From Euryarchaeota archaeon UBA550 (GTDB taxonomy: Archaea > Thermoplasmatota > Poseidoniia > Poseidoniales > Poseidoniaceae): a DNA stretch of 28,476 bases. The stretch lies in assembly GCA_002506705.1 (NCBI GenBank), contig DAYA01000026.1:1-28476 (forward strand). The letters run 5' to 3'. Positions within the stretch are counted from its first letter, which is position 1; each line of letters opens with the position of its first letter. A program made the position numbers and the translations under genes. Shown in pieces: positions 1 through 7,687 of this stretch. The notes under the pieces are model-generated. The model made no database searches. It saw only the letters and a program-made list of their open reading frames with translations, and was not told the DNA's origin.

Positions 1-402
1 CAGAATATTGACAGGTTGAAGAAAATCGCAGACACTGGGTTCAAACTTCGTGGTTGGCTTAGGAAATTTGCGAAGCGTGACAAGGACGAGCACGAAGAGC
101 AGGAACCAGTCACAAAAGCTGTTGCTAAAACCTCGCTCAAAACTTGGGGCCTACTCGCACTCAAAGCAAGAAAGTTCACTCCTGCTGGCTTAGTTGGTGC
201 GGTTGCGACAGGCGCTGCAGTTGAACTAACTCGTAGAGGTGCAGGCGTTGTATCTGACAAAATTGATGACAAAATGCAGGAAGAATTCAACAAATTCTCA
301 GTTGCCACTAGCAATACTGTCTTGCAGATGTTCATGCGAGATTTCATTCTTGGAATGCTACCATTGGTGGCATTGTGGTTGATTCCGACCCTTCTGCCTT
401 GA
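1..402 (+). CDS. Hypothetical membrane-associated protein, probably 5'-partial
   Basis: The reading frame is open from the first base of the window and stops at 400-402, so the N-terminus probably lies upstream. A TTG at 16 is the first possible internal start and would give 128 residues. The visible part begins with a strongly basic, charged stretch rich in Lys, Arg and Glu. A small-residue hydrophobic segment (around AGLVGAVATGAAVEL) follows, and the protein ends in a clear hydrophobic helix (about the last 20 residues, FILGMLPLVALWLIPTLLP). This looks like a cytoplasmic basic region with a C-terminal membrane anchor. No family is recognised. A 42-base gap separates it from the phosphoglycerate mutase on the same strand, so cotranscription is possible. 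Confidence 0.6.
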   Translation, partial: QNIDRLKKIADTGFKLRGWLRKFAKRDKDEHEEQEPVTKAVAKTSLKTWGLLALKARKFTPAGLVGAVATGAAVELTRRGAGVVSDKIDDKMQEEFNKFSVATSNTVLQMFMRDFILGMLPLVALWLIPTLLP

Positions 403-444
403 GAAGGTTGAAGGGTTGTATCCAACGCCGTCAAGTTGAGGCAC

Positions 445-1137
445 ATGGCACTTCTAATCCTCATGCGGCACGGTCAATCCATGTGGAATGCTGCAAATTT
501 GTTCACTGGTTGGGTCGATGTCCCACTCACAAACAAGGGGATTGAGGAAGCGGTTAATGGAGGCAAAGAGATTGCATCTTTGCCAATCGACGAGGTTCAC
601 GTCTCGACATTGATTAGAGCACAAATGACAGCTATGCTGGCTTTAGCACAACATGATTCTGGAAAAACTCCTATTTTCCAATACTCAGAATCCGGTGATT
701 CGATGAGTGAAAACGAATCTAGAATGGTTGAATGGGCTCAATCAAATGATTCTGGTGAAAATACAATTCCTGTATACGTTTCCTGGCAATTGAACGAGCG
801 AATGTATGGAGACTTACAAGGTCTTGACAAACAGGAAACTAGAGACAAGTACGGCGATGAGCAAGTACACATTTGGAGGCGTTCTTATGACGTTCCACCA
901 CCGAATGGTGAGTCTCTAGAACTCACTGCGGCGCGAACAATACCTTATTTGCAATCACAAATTATCTCATCATTAGAAGAAGGGAAAAACGTGTTTGTAG
1001 CAGCTCATGGTAACAGTCTTCGCTCAGTGGTTATGAGCATCGAAGATTTATCCAAAGAGGAAGTCTTGAAATTAGAAATTCCCACCGGCCAACCTATCGT
1101 TTACGAATGGAATGATGGTGGCTGGCAACGCCGGTGA
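445..1137 (+). CDS. gpmA: 2,3-bisphosphoglycerate-dependent phosphoglycerate mutase
   Basis: Interconverts 3- and 2-phosphoglycerate in glycolysis/gluconeogenesis in the cytoplasm. The histidine phosphatase fold is clear. LMRHGQSMWN puts the phosphorylated His at residue 9, LIRAQ follows near 56-60, LNERMYGDLQG carries the conserved Glu118, and VAAHGNSLR supplies the second His188. The 230-residue length is slightly below the bacterial enzyme (about 250). The stretch between the RAQ motif and LNER (about residues 70-112) is polar, Ser/Glu/Asp-rich and unlike the usual family sequence. ATG at 445 is preferred over TTG at 436 because it places the core motif at the usual distance. Many archaea use the cofactor-independent mutase, so this gene may be a bacterial acquisition (inference). 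Its 3' end overlaps the next gene by 26 bases, suggesting translational coupling. Confidence 0.9.
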   Translation: MALLILMRHGQSMWNAANLFTGWVDVPLTNKGIEEAVNGGKEIASLPIDEVHVSTLIRAQMTAMLALAQHDSGKTPIFQYSESGDSMSENESRMVEWAQSNDSGENTIPVYVSWQLNERMYGDLQGLDKQETRDKYGDEQVHIWRRSYDVPPPNGESLELTAARTIPYLQSQIISSLEEGKNVFVAAHGNSLRSVVMSIEDLSKEEVLKLEIPTGQPIVYEWNDGGWQRR

Positions 1138-1558
1138 TTCTTTGGCAAGCCGCGCTTGGATTTGGGCACCAGCCCTCTATATTGTGGGCCTGGTAGTGAT
1201 GAATGTACTATCGGTTCCCCTTGCTACAGAAACTTTGCCTGAAGCTTGTCCTGAAAACTCTGGAAATTGCGACCATCGCCAAATTATGATCGATGTGAGC
1301 GATGAAGAACTTCACAAAGCGATGGAGGAATGGGTTGACACTAGGGCTTTCACCGCCTCTTTCAGTGAGTGGCACATTGTTGATAGAACTCTATTGATGC
1401 AATTTCCTGATGACGTGACTTACGAGAATAAGTGTGGATACATTGAGGTCAACAGCCAATCGAGATTGGGAGGTTCTGATTTTGGTGTCAATTCAGACAG
1501 GTTAGATGACTTGGAGTCTTTCTTGAAATCTTACGACTTTGAAACAACGTGTCAGTAA
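1112..1558 (+). CDS. DUF1499 family membrane-anchored protein
   Basis: A 148-residue protein with one N-terminal hydrophobic helix (about residues 16-36, APALYIVGLVVMNVLSV) followed by a globular domain. Its C-terminal half carries the DUF1499 signature: a FPDDVTYE-like segment, then IEVNSQSRLGGSDFG followed by NSDRLDDL, matching the family pattern of SxSRxGxxDxGxN plus an Arg. The biochemical role of DUF1499 is unknown; members are mostly bacterial or plastid proteins. ATG codons lie at 1112 and 1115 inside the phosphoglycerate mutase gene, so the two probably share an mRNA. Cysteines near residues 46 and 53, after the membrane helix, would suit an extracytoplasmic disulfide. Its 3' end overlaps the convergent JAMM gene by 7 bases. 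Confidence 0.75.
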   Translation: MMVAGNAGDSLASRAWIWAPALYIVGLVVMNVLSVPLATETLPEACPENSGNCDHRQIMIDVSDEELHKAMEEWVDTRAFTASFSEWHIVDRTLLMQFPDDVTYENKCGYIEVNSQSRLGGSDFGVNSDRLDDLESFLKSYDFETTCQ

Positions 1559-2307
1559 GCAATTCCGTCATCATTGACGAATACGACGTTTACTCCAAGT
1601 CCTGCTTTGTGGAATGCGATTAATTCGAGAGAATGAATTCTGTGCCCTGTTGGGGCTACACCGAGCACCTGGCGTTTGTCTTTTCTCGAGAACCATGACT
1701 TCTTTTCTCCGATAATTCTTCTCTCGCCTTCAATGTCATCAAACCAAGGAAGTGGTCCTTCTGGAGAGAATTCAATTCCAAGAATAAGGTCGACGCCGTC
1801 GGTTGATTGTGCGGCATCAGCATCCGCATGAGATGGAATTGCAGGGCAGTTAGGATGAGTGTGCAGCCAGTGTGTGAAACGTCCAGCCCTTGGCCCTCTA
1901 TCACTGCCGAACACCTCATCTGTCCACTCCTCAGGTAAATGGTGTACAGAAAATGAATCACCGCGATTTACCATTTTGGCTTCATGAATCCTGTAACCTT
2001 GTCCAGCAAAGAGGTTCTTTTTCTGATTGCTTCCCTCAAACTCAACTTCAACCTCAGGTAGGTTTCTCTCCATTGAAACGTCCAGCCCTACCAGTATTTC
2101 ATCGGGTAAAGCCTTCAGAGCCCAACCAAGAATATCTTCTAGAATTCTAGCTGGAAAATGCACCTGTGCTACATATTCATCTCGGCGATTGTGAGATTCA
2201 TCGTTGTAAATGGCGACCGCATCTGCTAACCAGTCGCTCACCATAGCACTGCGAGAGAGACCTACGTCATGAAGAACTCGCAAAACTGAACAATGTCGGC
2301 AAACCAT
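1552..2307 (-). CDS. JAMM/MPN+ metalloprotease-like protein (RPN11/JAMM family)
   Basis: Carries the zinc-binding JAMM motif: HTHP at residues 149-152, then seven residues to Ser159 and Asp162 (H-x-H-x10-D). A candidate catalytic Glu70 lies upstream in LPDEILVGL. JAMM enzymes hydrolyse isopeptide bonds to ubiquitin-like modifiers; in archaea they remove SAMP proteins, and bacterial relatives act in cofactor metabolism. The roughly 80-residue spacing from Glu70 to the His pair, and the N- and C-terminal extensions, make this an atypical 251-residue member. The N-terminus has a CxxC pair (residues 3-6). A downstream Met22 is an alternative start that would remove it. The gene is convergent with DUF1499 (7-base overlap) and divergent, with a 29-base gap, from the acidic protein at 2337. 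The substrate is unknown, and the Glu assignment is tentative. Confidence 0.72.
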   Translation of the reverse strand: MVCRHCSVLRVLHDVGLSRSAMVSDWLADAVAIYNDESHNRRDEYVAQVHFPARILEDILGWALKALPDEILVGLDVSMERNLPEVEVEFEGSNQKKNLFAGQGYRIHEAKMVNRGDSFSVHHLPEEWTDEVFGSDRGPRAGRFTHWLHTHPNCPAIPSHADADAAQSTDGVDLILGIEFSPEGPLPWFDDIEGERRIIGEKKSWFSRKDKRQVLGVAPTGHRIHSLELIAFHKAGLGVNVVFVNDDGIAY

Positions 2308-2336
2308 TGAAAAACCTCTAGCAATACAACGGTAAC

Positions 2337-3035
2337 ATGGCGAAGAAGAAAGGTGGCTTCGGGCGAATCTTCGGTGCCATCACCGGAAGTCCATACGAAC
2401 GCCTACTCAAGCAGGTCGACAAAGTCGTATCCGAAGCAGGCAGCGACAGAGCCCTAGCCAAGACTCTGAGAAAACTTGTCAAGACAGTTACCCAACAATA
2501 CGAAGAGGGTAATATCGATGAAGAGGAACACGATTTAGTCATCGAAGCGATTGAAGAAGCAGACCCTGAAGGGCGCTCATTCCCAAAACTCACAGACGAT
2601 TCAGATGCGTTTTACGATGAAGGAGATATGCCTGATTCTCCAGAATTAAAACTCGGCAAGCGCAAGAATCTTGACGATTTGATGAAGTCTCAAGGCGACG
2701 AATTTACAGGTTCATTTGGACGTGATGAATTTGAAGAATTCAGAAAGAGTATGGCGGCGGATTTCTACGCTGACTCAGACGATGCGATTGCAGCAGGCGA
2801 CCACCAGCAGGAAATTCGAACACAAAACAGGGTATTCGCAGATGTCGATGAAGGCATCAATCAACTCAAGAAACAAATGGCACAAGACGGTGGTTTCGAC
2901 GACCCAACAGCCGAAGATGAAGAAGAGGATGAAAACTACTACACTGACGAAGATGGTGTAGAGTGGTGGAAGGACGACGACGGCTACTGGTGGTATAGAG
3001 AGCCAGGACAAGACGATTGGCAGCCTCACGATTGA
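2337..3035 (+). CDS. Acidic hypothetical protein with Trp/Tyr-rich C-terminal tail
   Basis: A 232-residue soluble protein with no signal peptide or membrane helix. It begins with a basic Lys/Gly patch (MAKKKGGFGRIFG), continues as a predicted helical region with charged periodicity (about residues 18-80), and then becomes extremely acidic. The last 30 or so residues are dominated by Asp, Glu, Trp and Tyr: VEWWKDDDGYWWYREPGQ followed by DDWQPHD. This resembles a short WW-like or aromatic tail, perhaps a peptide-binding or docking element (inference). No enzyme motif is visible. The ATG at 2337 is 29 bases from the divergent JAMM gene, so the two likely share a promoter region. The 3' end overlaps the receiver-domain gene by 10 bases. 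Confidence 0.75.
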   Translation: MAKKKGGFGRIFGAITGSPYERLLKQVDKVVSEAGSDRALAKTLRKLVKTVTQQYEEGNIDEEEHDLVIEAIEEADPEGRSFPKLTDDSDAFYDEGDMPDSPELKLGKRKNLDDLMKSQGDEFTGSFGRDEFEEFRKSMAADFYADSDDAIAAGDHQQEIRTQNRVFADVDEGINQLKKQMAQDGGFDDPTAEDEEEDENYYTDEDGVEWWKDDDGYWWYREPGQDDWQPHD

Positions 3036-3370
3036 GCCCATATTTCGAGTTTTGAGATATCGAATTTGACTATTCCAACATCAGCGCCAGCATTGAGCAT
3101 AGCGTTATTTGCCATGGTTGCTGAACTCATAGCAACGATTGTCTTTGGTCTTCTGACTTCGGATGTTAGTAATCCCTTGAGTACGTCTAGACCGCGTGTA
3201 GGTGGCATGTAATGGTCCAACATCAGAATTTCTGGAGCATATTCAGAAATTCTCTCGAGGTAATTCTGTGAATCCCAGTATTGCTTGAATTCAAAATTTG
3301 ATAATTCGATGCCACCGCTAATCAGTAGTGCTTCAATGTCAACAGAATCTTCGAAGGCTAGGACCTTCAT
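3026..3370 (-). CDS. Stand-alone response regulator receiver (REC) domain protein
   Basis: A 114-residue protein consisting only of a CheY-like receiver domain. Visible landmarks are the acidic pair Glu7-Asp8 (LAFEDS), the phosphoacceptor Asp52 in ILMLDHYMPPTRG, the Ser82-Ser83 position in AMSSA, and the conserved Lys102 in VGIVKFD. There is no output domain, so it probably acts by protein contact as a phosphorelay or CheY-type component. No histidine kinase lies in the window. Its ATG overlaps the stop codon of the upstream S15 hydrolase gene (ATGA, 4 bases), so the two are almost certainly translationally coupled. Functional coupling of a receiver to an anchored hydrolase is unusual, and its meaning is unknown. 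Confidence 0.85.
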   Translation of the reverse strand: MKVLAFEDSVDIEALLISGGIELSNFEFKQYWDSQNYLERISEYAPEILMLDHYMPPTRGLDVLKGLLTSEVRRPKTIVAMSSATMANNAMLNAGADVGIVKFDISKLEIWAQS

Positions 3371-5226
3371 TCCTCAACATCCCACCAATTTGGAACTTCA
3401 AACCATTCAGGAGCGGTTTCTTCATCACGGTCTATCAAAGGAAGACTTAGTGTTGAGGACGAGTCTAAATTTACTTGCATTCCAATTGCTGCACAGGGGC
3501 TTGGTAGGTAATCCATACCTGTCTCAGTCAACTCGATTCTGATCTCGTTTCCGGCTGGAACTATTACGTCCATTGGGTTAAACTCCATCTGCATATTGTA
3601 GGTTGTTAATGGCACTACAGTCTTTGCTTCATATCCGCCATCTCTGTATCTTACATCCATTGTGGCATGACCGATTCTGAGATTCTCTGTGGCGTCGTAC
3701 ATTGTGGCAAATATTTGGCCACCATCACAAAGTCCTGTAGAGGCAGATAGGTGTAGTGTTGGCAGTCCGGAAATAAAGCGATCGTTTTCGGATGCTGGAA
3801 TCGTCACTGTGACGCTTGAAGTCGCACTAACTGCGCTGCCGGTTGAAGTAGCTTGGTCAAGTGTAATTTCTTCCCAATACATGTCCTCAGGCGGCCACGT
3901 ATCCTCAACGTGCCATCTGCCATCATGTCTCTGCATTTGGACATGTAATTCCGGCATCACTCCATTTCCTTTGAGCCAATATTCAAACCACCAAAACAGG
4001 TCTATAGCCCAGTCCATTCGGCTCATCTCAGGATAGGCTTCTGCTCCGAATCCAGGGGATGTTGCATTTTCGTGAGTAGATGGTTGGTCGGGATAATTGT
4101 GGGCCCATTGACCCATAATTCCTCTAGCAGGAATCCCTGCATCCCTCATTAGTTGATAGGTAGGGAATGCATGGTAGGGGTCAACGTTCCAATCTTGCAT
4201 ACCCCATACAAGATATACACTTCCTTTGTAATTGGCAAGAACATCTGGAAGATGCCTCCTTTCATCCCAATAGTCGTTCCACTCTGCTCCACCATAATGC
4301 GCCCAAAGGTGAGTCGTGAACGGGTTTAGAGGGCCTTGTAAGTCGTCTTGACATACCCGTAATTCGTCAGTAGTCAGATCGCTGGTTGCAGCCCAATATG
4401 CAGCATCATACCCAAGTGCTCTGAATTCACTAGAACCGTTGCGATAGAACATTTCTTGCACACCGATAGATCCCGAAATTGGAACGATTGTCTTGAGGTG
4501 TTCTGATGGATTTTGAGCAGCCTCCCAGTTAGTTGTACCTGCATATGATTTACCCATCAATCCTACATTTCCATTTGTCCAATTTTGTTTTCCAAGCCAA
4601 TCGACAACCGCTTGGATGCCGATTTGTTCTCCCAGCCCTTTGACGTCCTGACAATGCGTTGATTGCCCGGTTCCGAAAGTAGATGCTTGCGCAAGTGCAT
4701 ACCCGTGTGAAATGAAATTGTCGTAGATCCATTTTCCAACCCCTCTGTCAGGGATTGTATTTGGGTTAGAGTCTTCACCGACACCAGGCATTCCTTCTCC
4801 ACCGAAGTCATAGTACGGGTGAATTGACATTATCACTGGAACTTTTACGCCATCAGGTACGTTTGGACGCCAAATTGCTACATGCATAAGGTCGTCTTCT
4901 GGGAAGCCGGCATCTTCCTCAGATAGCGGTAATTCTACTTCGATGAAATGTTCTGTATATGTCAGCACTTCATATGTACCTTTGACGGGTAGTACGGACC
5001 TTCCCTCTTCAAATCCAAGGTTTGTCATCGACGACCTTTCTTGAAGGGGAACTTCCCACCAATTCTGACTTGTTTCTTCAACGGATTTTTCACCTAGGAT
5101 TTGGCCAATGCTGGTACCTAACATTAGGAAGATGATTGAAACAGAGAAAGTTGCAGCGAGTGTGATGTTGAGGACATAATTTCCAGATTCCGGCATAATT
5201 TCAGCCTCAAAAACTTCGTCCTCCAT
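3367..5226 (-). CDS. Membrane-anchored S15/CocE-family serine hydrolase (X-Pro dipeptidyl-peptidase-like)
   Basis: A 619-residue alpha/beta hydrolase with an N-terminal membrane helix (about residues 18-42) and the bulk of the protein probably outside. The nucleophile motif GKSYAG places Ser227. Candidate partners are Asp345 in WGMQDWNVDP and His376 in GQWAHNYPD. The C-terminal third (about residues 430-600) looks like the beta-rich PepX_C domain found in X-Pro dipeptidyl peptidases, cocaine esterase CocE and acylamino-ester hydrolases. Substrate class cannot be assigned from sequence; peptide or ester cleavage of dissolved organic matter is the likely role. The ATG at 5226 is preceded, on the minus strand, by an A/T-rich box around 5263-5273. 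The gene is the first in a two-gene unit with the REC protein. Confidence 0.83.
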   Translation of the reverse strand: MEDEVFEAEIMPESGNYVLNITLAATFSVSIIFLMLGTSIGQILGEKSVEETSQNWWEVPLQERSSMTNLGFEEGRSVLPVKGTYEVLTYTEHFIEVELPLSEEDAGFPEDDLMHVAIWRPNVPDGVKVPVIMSIHPYYDFGGEGMPGVGEDSNPNTIPDRGVGKWIYDNFISHGYALAQASTFGTGQSTHCQDVKGLGEQIGIQAVVDWLGKQNWTNGNVGLMGKSYAGTTNWEAAQNPSEHLKTIVPISGSIGVQEMFYRNGSSEFRALGYDAAYWAATSDLTTDELRVCQDDLQGPLNPFTTHLWAHYGGAEWNDYWDERRHLPDVLANYKGSVYLVWGMQDWNVDPYHAFPTYQLMRDAGIPARGIMGQWAHNYPDQPSTHENATSPGFGAEAYPEMSRMDWAIDLFWWFEYWLKGNGVMPELHVQMQRHDGRWHVEDTWPPEDMYWEEITLDQATSTGSAVSATSSVTVTIPASENDRFISGLPTLHLSASTGLCDGGQIFATMYDATENLRIGHATMDVRYRDGGYEAKTVVPLTTYNMQMEFNPMDVIVPAGNEIRIELTETGMDYLPSPCAAIGMQVNLDSSSTLSLPLIDRDEETAPEWFEVPNWWDVEE

Positions 5227-5318
5227 GTCACTGACCGACCGGTCTCTTCCTCATCAGTCTTCGCTTTTTTAGTGTGGATGAAGCAAATCCTCAAAGGGAT
5301 GACCTGTAACGAGCAACC

Positions 5319-5705
5319 ATGAGCGAACAGTTCACAGTTGGCGGCCAATCAATTCCGAACATAACAACAGGATACGGTGCTTTCCTAGTTGTCTGGGGTG
5401 TTGTGATTTCCCTAGTTTCGGGTTCAGAATCAATCACATCCTATTTCCCATCCTTACTTGGTTTACCACTTCTAATATCGGGAGTTTTGGCAAATAAGAT
5501 TCCTGAAAAGAGAAAGTTATGGATGCACATTGCAGCAACCTTCGGCCTACTTTGCGCAATTGGTGGTACACGCTTCTTCATGGTGATGTCAGATGGAATC
5601 AACTACGCATCTGGCTCGATGCTGATGCTGTTGATTACGGGTTCAATCTACACTTATATCTGCGTTCAATCATTCATTCACGCAAGGAAAGCTAGAGAAG
5701 AATGA
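5319..5705 (+). CDS. Small multi-pass membrane protein
   Basis: A 128-residue hydrophobic protein with about four predicted membrane helices (roughly residues 18-36, 43-60, 69-88 and 96-118), short loops and a basic C-terminal end (HARKAREE). The positive loop IPEKRKL between helices 2 and 3 and the basic C-terminus suggest both face the cytoplasm. No family is recognised. It starts 92 bases from the divergent S15 hydrolase and ends 29 bases before the exported cyclophilin on the same strand, so the pair is probably one transcript. A link to envelope protein folding would be guesswork. Confidence 0.7.
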   Translation: MSEQFTVGGQSIPNITTGYGAFLVVWGVVISLVSGSESITSYFPSLLGLPLLISGVLANKIPEKRKLWMHIAATFGLLCAIGGTRFFMVMSDGINYASGSMLMLLITGSIYTYICVQSFIHARKAREE

Positions 5706-5734
5706 TTTCATAGTTTTGCGGTAGTGGGTTTTCA

Positions 5735-6658
5735 ATGCGAGTAGTAGCAAGCGTTCTGTGTCTGCTGCTCGTCGTACCTTTGGTGGGTGCGAATTACGAG
5801 ACTGGCGATGAGTCATGGAGAGATATAGAGGTCGATATGTCTGGATGGAATGATGGGCCAGAGTTAGAAGGCTCTCCTATGGATAATCCACGTCCAGGCG
5901 ATGCGGTATTGACAATCGATGTGTCATACAAACCAAGTCATCTTGGTGCAGAAGTACAAGGTCAAATTGTAATCGAGTTATTCGAAGAGTGGGCGCCAAA
6001 CACGACCACTAACATGATCAAGAATGTTGAAAATCAGATTTACAATGGTATTTTCTTTCATCGAGTAATCGATGATTTCGTAACACAAGCAGGAGACCCG
6101 ACCTGCAAAACACTCGGGGTCTATCCCGCTACAAGTGCATCATGCGGCAGTGGTGGAACCGGTGAAACCGTAGATATGGAACATCATGAAAATCTCTCCC
6201 ATGTTGACGGTGCAATAGGTATGGCTCGTAGTCAAGACCCAGATAGTGCTGATTCACAATGGTACATTGCAGAAACCGAGGCTCACGGCTTAGACCCTGA
6301 GAATCGAGATGATGAGGGATATGTGACCTTTGGAATCGTTCGAAATGGAATGAGCCATATCAGAGCAATCGCAACCGTTCCAACTACTGATGATCCGTCT
6401 GGTGAGGAAATTGTAGTCAACCCTGCCTCGACTGCAGGCAGACCGATTTGGGAAGTTCACATCTCTAAAGTTGAGATGATTGGAGTGATTCCTTACGTAG
6501 ATGAACCTGCCAAAGATGAAACTCAATCATTCCTTTCTACAACCGCAGGGAAAATTACGGTTTCAGTAGTGATGATTGGATTGGGTGCAGTCGGATACGT
6601 TTTCTATGCGGGCAGCAGAGTTGAGGAACCAGATGCCATTCTCTTGGATGAAAACTAA
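5735..6658 (+). CDS. Exported, membrane-anchored cyclophilin-type peptidyl-prolyl isomerase
   Basis: Catalyses cis-trans isomerisation of X-Pro bonds. It has an N-terminal signal peptide (hydrophobic residues 2-18, then GAN), a cyclophilin core at about residues 57-225, and a C-terminal membrane helix near residues 270-292 followed by a short acidic tail. Core landmarks are GIFFHRVIDDFVTQAGDP (catalytic Arg110 and Gln118 equivalents), DGAIGMARS, SADSQWYIAE and EGYVTFG. A cysteine-containing insertion (residues 124-137) follows the QAGDP motif, with Cys124 and Cys137 able to pair outside the cell. The topology puts the enzyme on the outer face, where it could fold the proline-containing secreted proteins coded nearby (inference). 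Its stop overlaps that of the convergent Taw2-like gene by 4 bases. Confidence 0.88.
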   Translation: MRVVASVLCLLLVVPLVGANYETGDESWRDIEVDMSGWNDGPELEGSPMDNPRPGDAVLTIDVSYKPSHLGAEVQGQIVIELFEEWAPNTTTNMIKNVENQIYNGIFFHRVIDDFVTQAGDPTCKTLGVYPATSASCGSGGTGETVDMEHHENLSHVDGAIGMARSQDPDSADSQWYIAETEAHGLDPENRDDEGYVTFGIVRNGMSHIRAIATVPTTDDPSGEEIVVNPASTAGRPIWEVHISKVEMIGVIPYVDEPAKDETQSFLSTTAGKITVSVVMIGLGAVGYVFYAGSRVEEPDAILLDEN

Positions 6659-7653
6659 GCCAGTTGCAAATCAAGAACTACATGCATGATTCGTGGTGAA
6701 TACTTCTTTACCACTTCAAGGTGCAAGATTTCAACGACCTTACCCGAGGCAGTTGCAAACCATTCTGCAGTTTTTCCGGCCCATTCTTCTATTTCGTCCT
6801 CATGAACATTCATGTGAATGTGGAGGACTCCACCTTTTGGCTTCAAGCATCTGATGGCGTTACCCCAAGCATTCATTGATGATGGAATCAAGCCTAGAAT
6901 TACCCTATCTGCAATTCCACGTAAGTTCTTCATCGTGATTTTGTTATCACCTTCATGGATTGTGCATCTTTCGCTGACTCCATTACGTTCCAAGCCTTTT
7001 CTTAGAGCTGTAATGCTGTTGGGATTAATTTCGCAAGCGTGAACATGCTTCGCTAAACCGCGCAGTAAGAATGGAAGTGTATAGTAGCCAATGCCGCAAA
7101 ACGCATCTACAATTATCTCATCTTTAGTTTGGATTTCACCCATTCTTCTTCTTTCGGTCACGTTTCCTGATGAGAACATTACCTGTGTTGCATCGAATTC
7201 GTATTCAACGAAGTTTTCCCTATGTACAACCCAACCGTCCTCACCATGGATTAACTCAAGCTTAGATTCTCTCATAGGTCCCGGGTCTATTTCATTTTGA
7301 ATTGCGATTCGATTCACTGCAAGAGATTTTGCAACCTCTTGAAGGTCCCATTCAGAGGTATCTGTGCCTTGTTTGAAAATTACCATGTCACCTAATTTCT
7401 CCCATTTTTTTGGAGGATTTTCTAGTATTGCTTCCAATTCAAAGTGAGGATTGTGTCTTTCAATCGCTTCGAATTCTAACTCCAAATCTCCAGTGATTAC
7501 GGGGATTGCGATCGAATCTCCATATGGTCTAGGTTTGAGTTCTGAATTCAGCAAATTTTGTTGCTTCAATCTTTGATATTCATTACTAGCATTTTCTCTT
7601 GCACAAACATGTGCATGAGAGATAGGCATATTTGGCTCGATGAGGCAAACCAT
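6655..7653 (-). CDS. taw2: TYW2/Taw2-like tRNA 3-amino-3-carboxypropyl transferase
   Basis: A class I S-adenosylmethionine enzyme of the Trm5/TYW2 group. In archaea and eukaryotes TYW2/Taw2 moves the aminocarboxypropyl group of SAM onto the wyosine precursor at position 37 of tRNA-Phe. Signature segments are GNVTERRRMG, the SAM-binding VDAFCGIGYYTLPFL, HACEINPNSITALR, IHEGDN, and ADRVILGLIPSS followed by LHIHMNV. The GLIPSS block fits TYW2 rather than the NLP-type motif of Trm5 methyltransferases. The longest open frame begins at 7827, but that extension overlaps the divergent secreted protein and has no family features. ATG at 7653 (332 residues) or 7629 (324) fits the N-terminal SHAHV..EYQRLKQQ region. 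No other wyosine genes are in the window. Confidence 0.85.
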   Translation of the reverse strand: MVCLIEPNMPISHAHVCARENASNEYQRLKQQNLLNSELKPRPYGDSIAIPVITGDLELEFEAIERHNPHFELEAILENPPKKWEKLGDMVIFKQGTDTSEWDLQEVAKSLAVNRIAIQNEIDPGPMRESKLELIHGEDGWVVHRENFVEYEFDATQVMFSSGNVTERRRMGEIQTKDEIIVDAFCGIGYYTLPFLLRGLAKHVHACEINPNSITALRKGLERNGVSERCTIHEGDNKITMKNLRGIADRVILGLIPSSMNAWGNAIRCLKPKGGVLHIHMNVHEDEIEEWAGKTAEWFATASGKVVEILHLEVVKKYSPRIMHVVLDLQLA

Positions 7654-7687
7654 GTTAAATGTCCCAGTATACAGAGTATATGATAGC
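7654..7687. promoter_or_regulatory. 34-base divergent promoter region (Taw2-like / large surface protein)
   Basis: The gap contains GTTAAATG (7653-7660), about 30 bases ahead of the surface protein's ATG at 7688. On the other strand an A/T-rich TATCATATAC (7685-7676) lies about 27 bases ahead of the Taw2-like ATG at 7653. The two promoters would overlap face to face with leaderless transcripts. If the Taw2-like gene starts at 7629, its TATA box would be near 7654-7660 instead. Confidence 0.4.

Noticed and set aside
2775..3041. 88-codon hydrophobic minus-strand frame opposite the acidic protein
   Set aside because: The Val/Ile/Phe-rich sequence is the expected antisense of Asp/Glu codons, not a real membrane protein.
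5227..5318. Possible tRNA or small RNA in the larger intergenic gaps (also 15033-15136 and 23650-23732)
   Set aside because: No cloverleaf pairing, T-loop GGTTCRA motif or other recognisable RNA structure was seen; the gaps look like divergent promoter regions.
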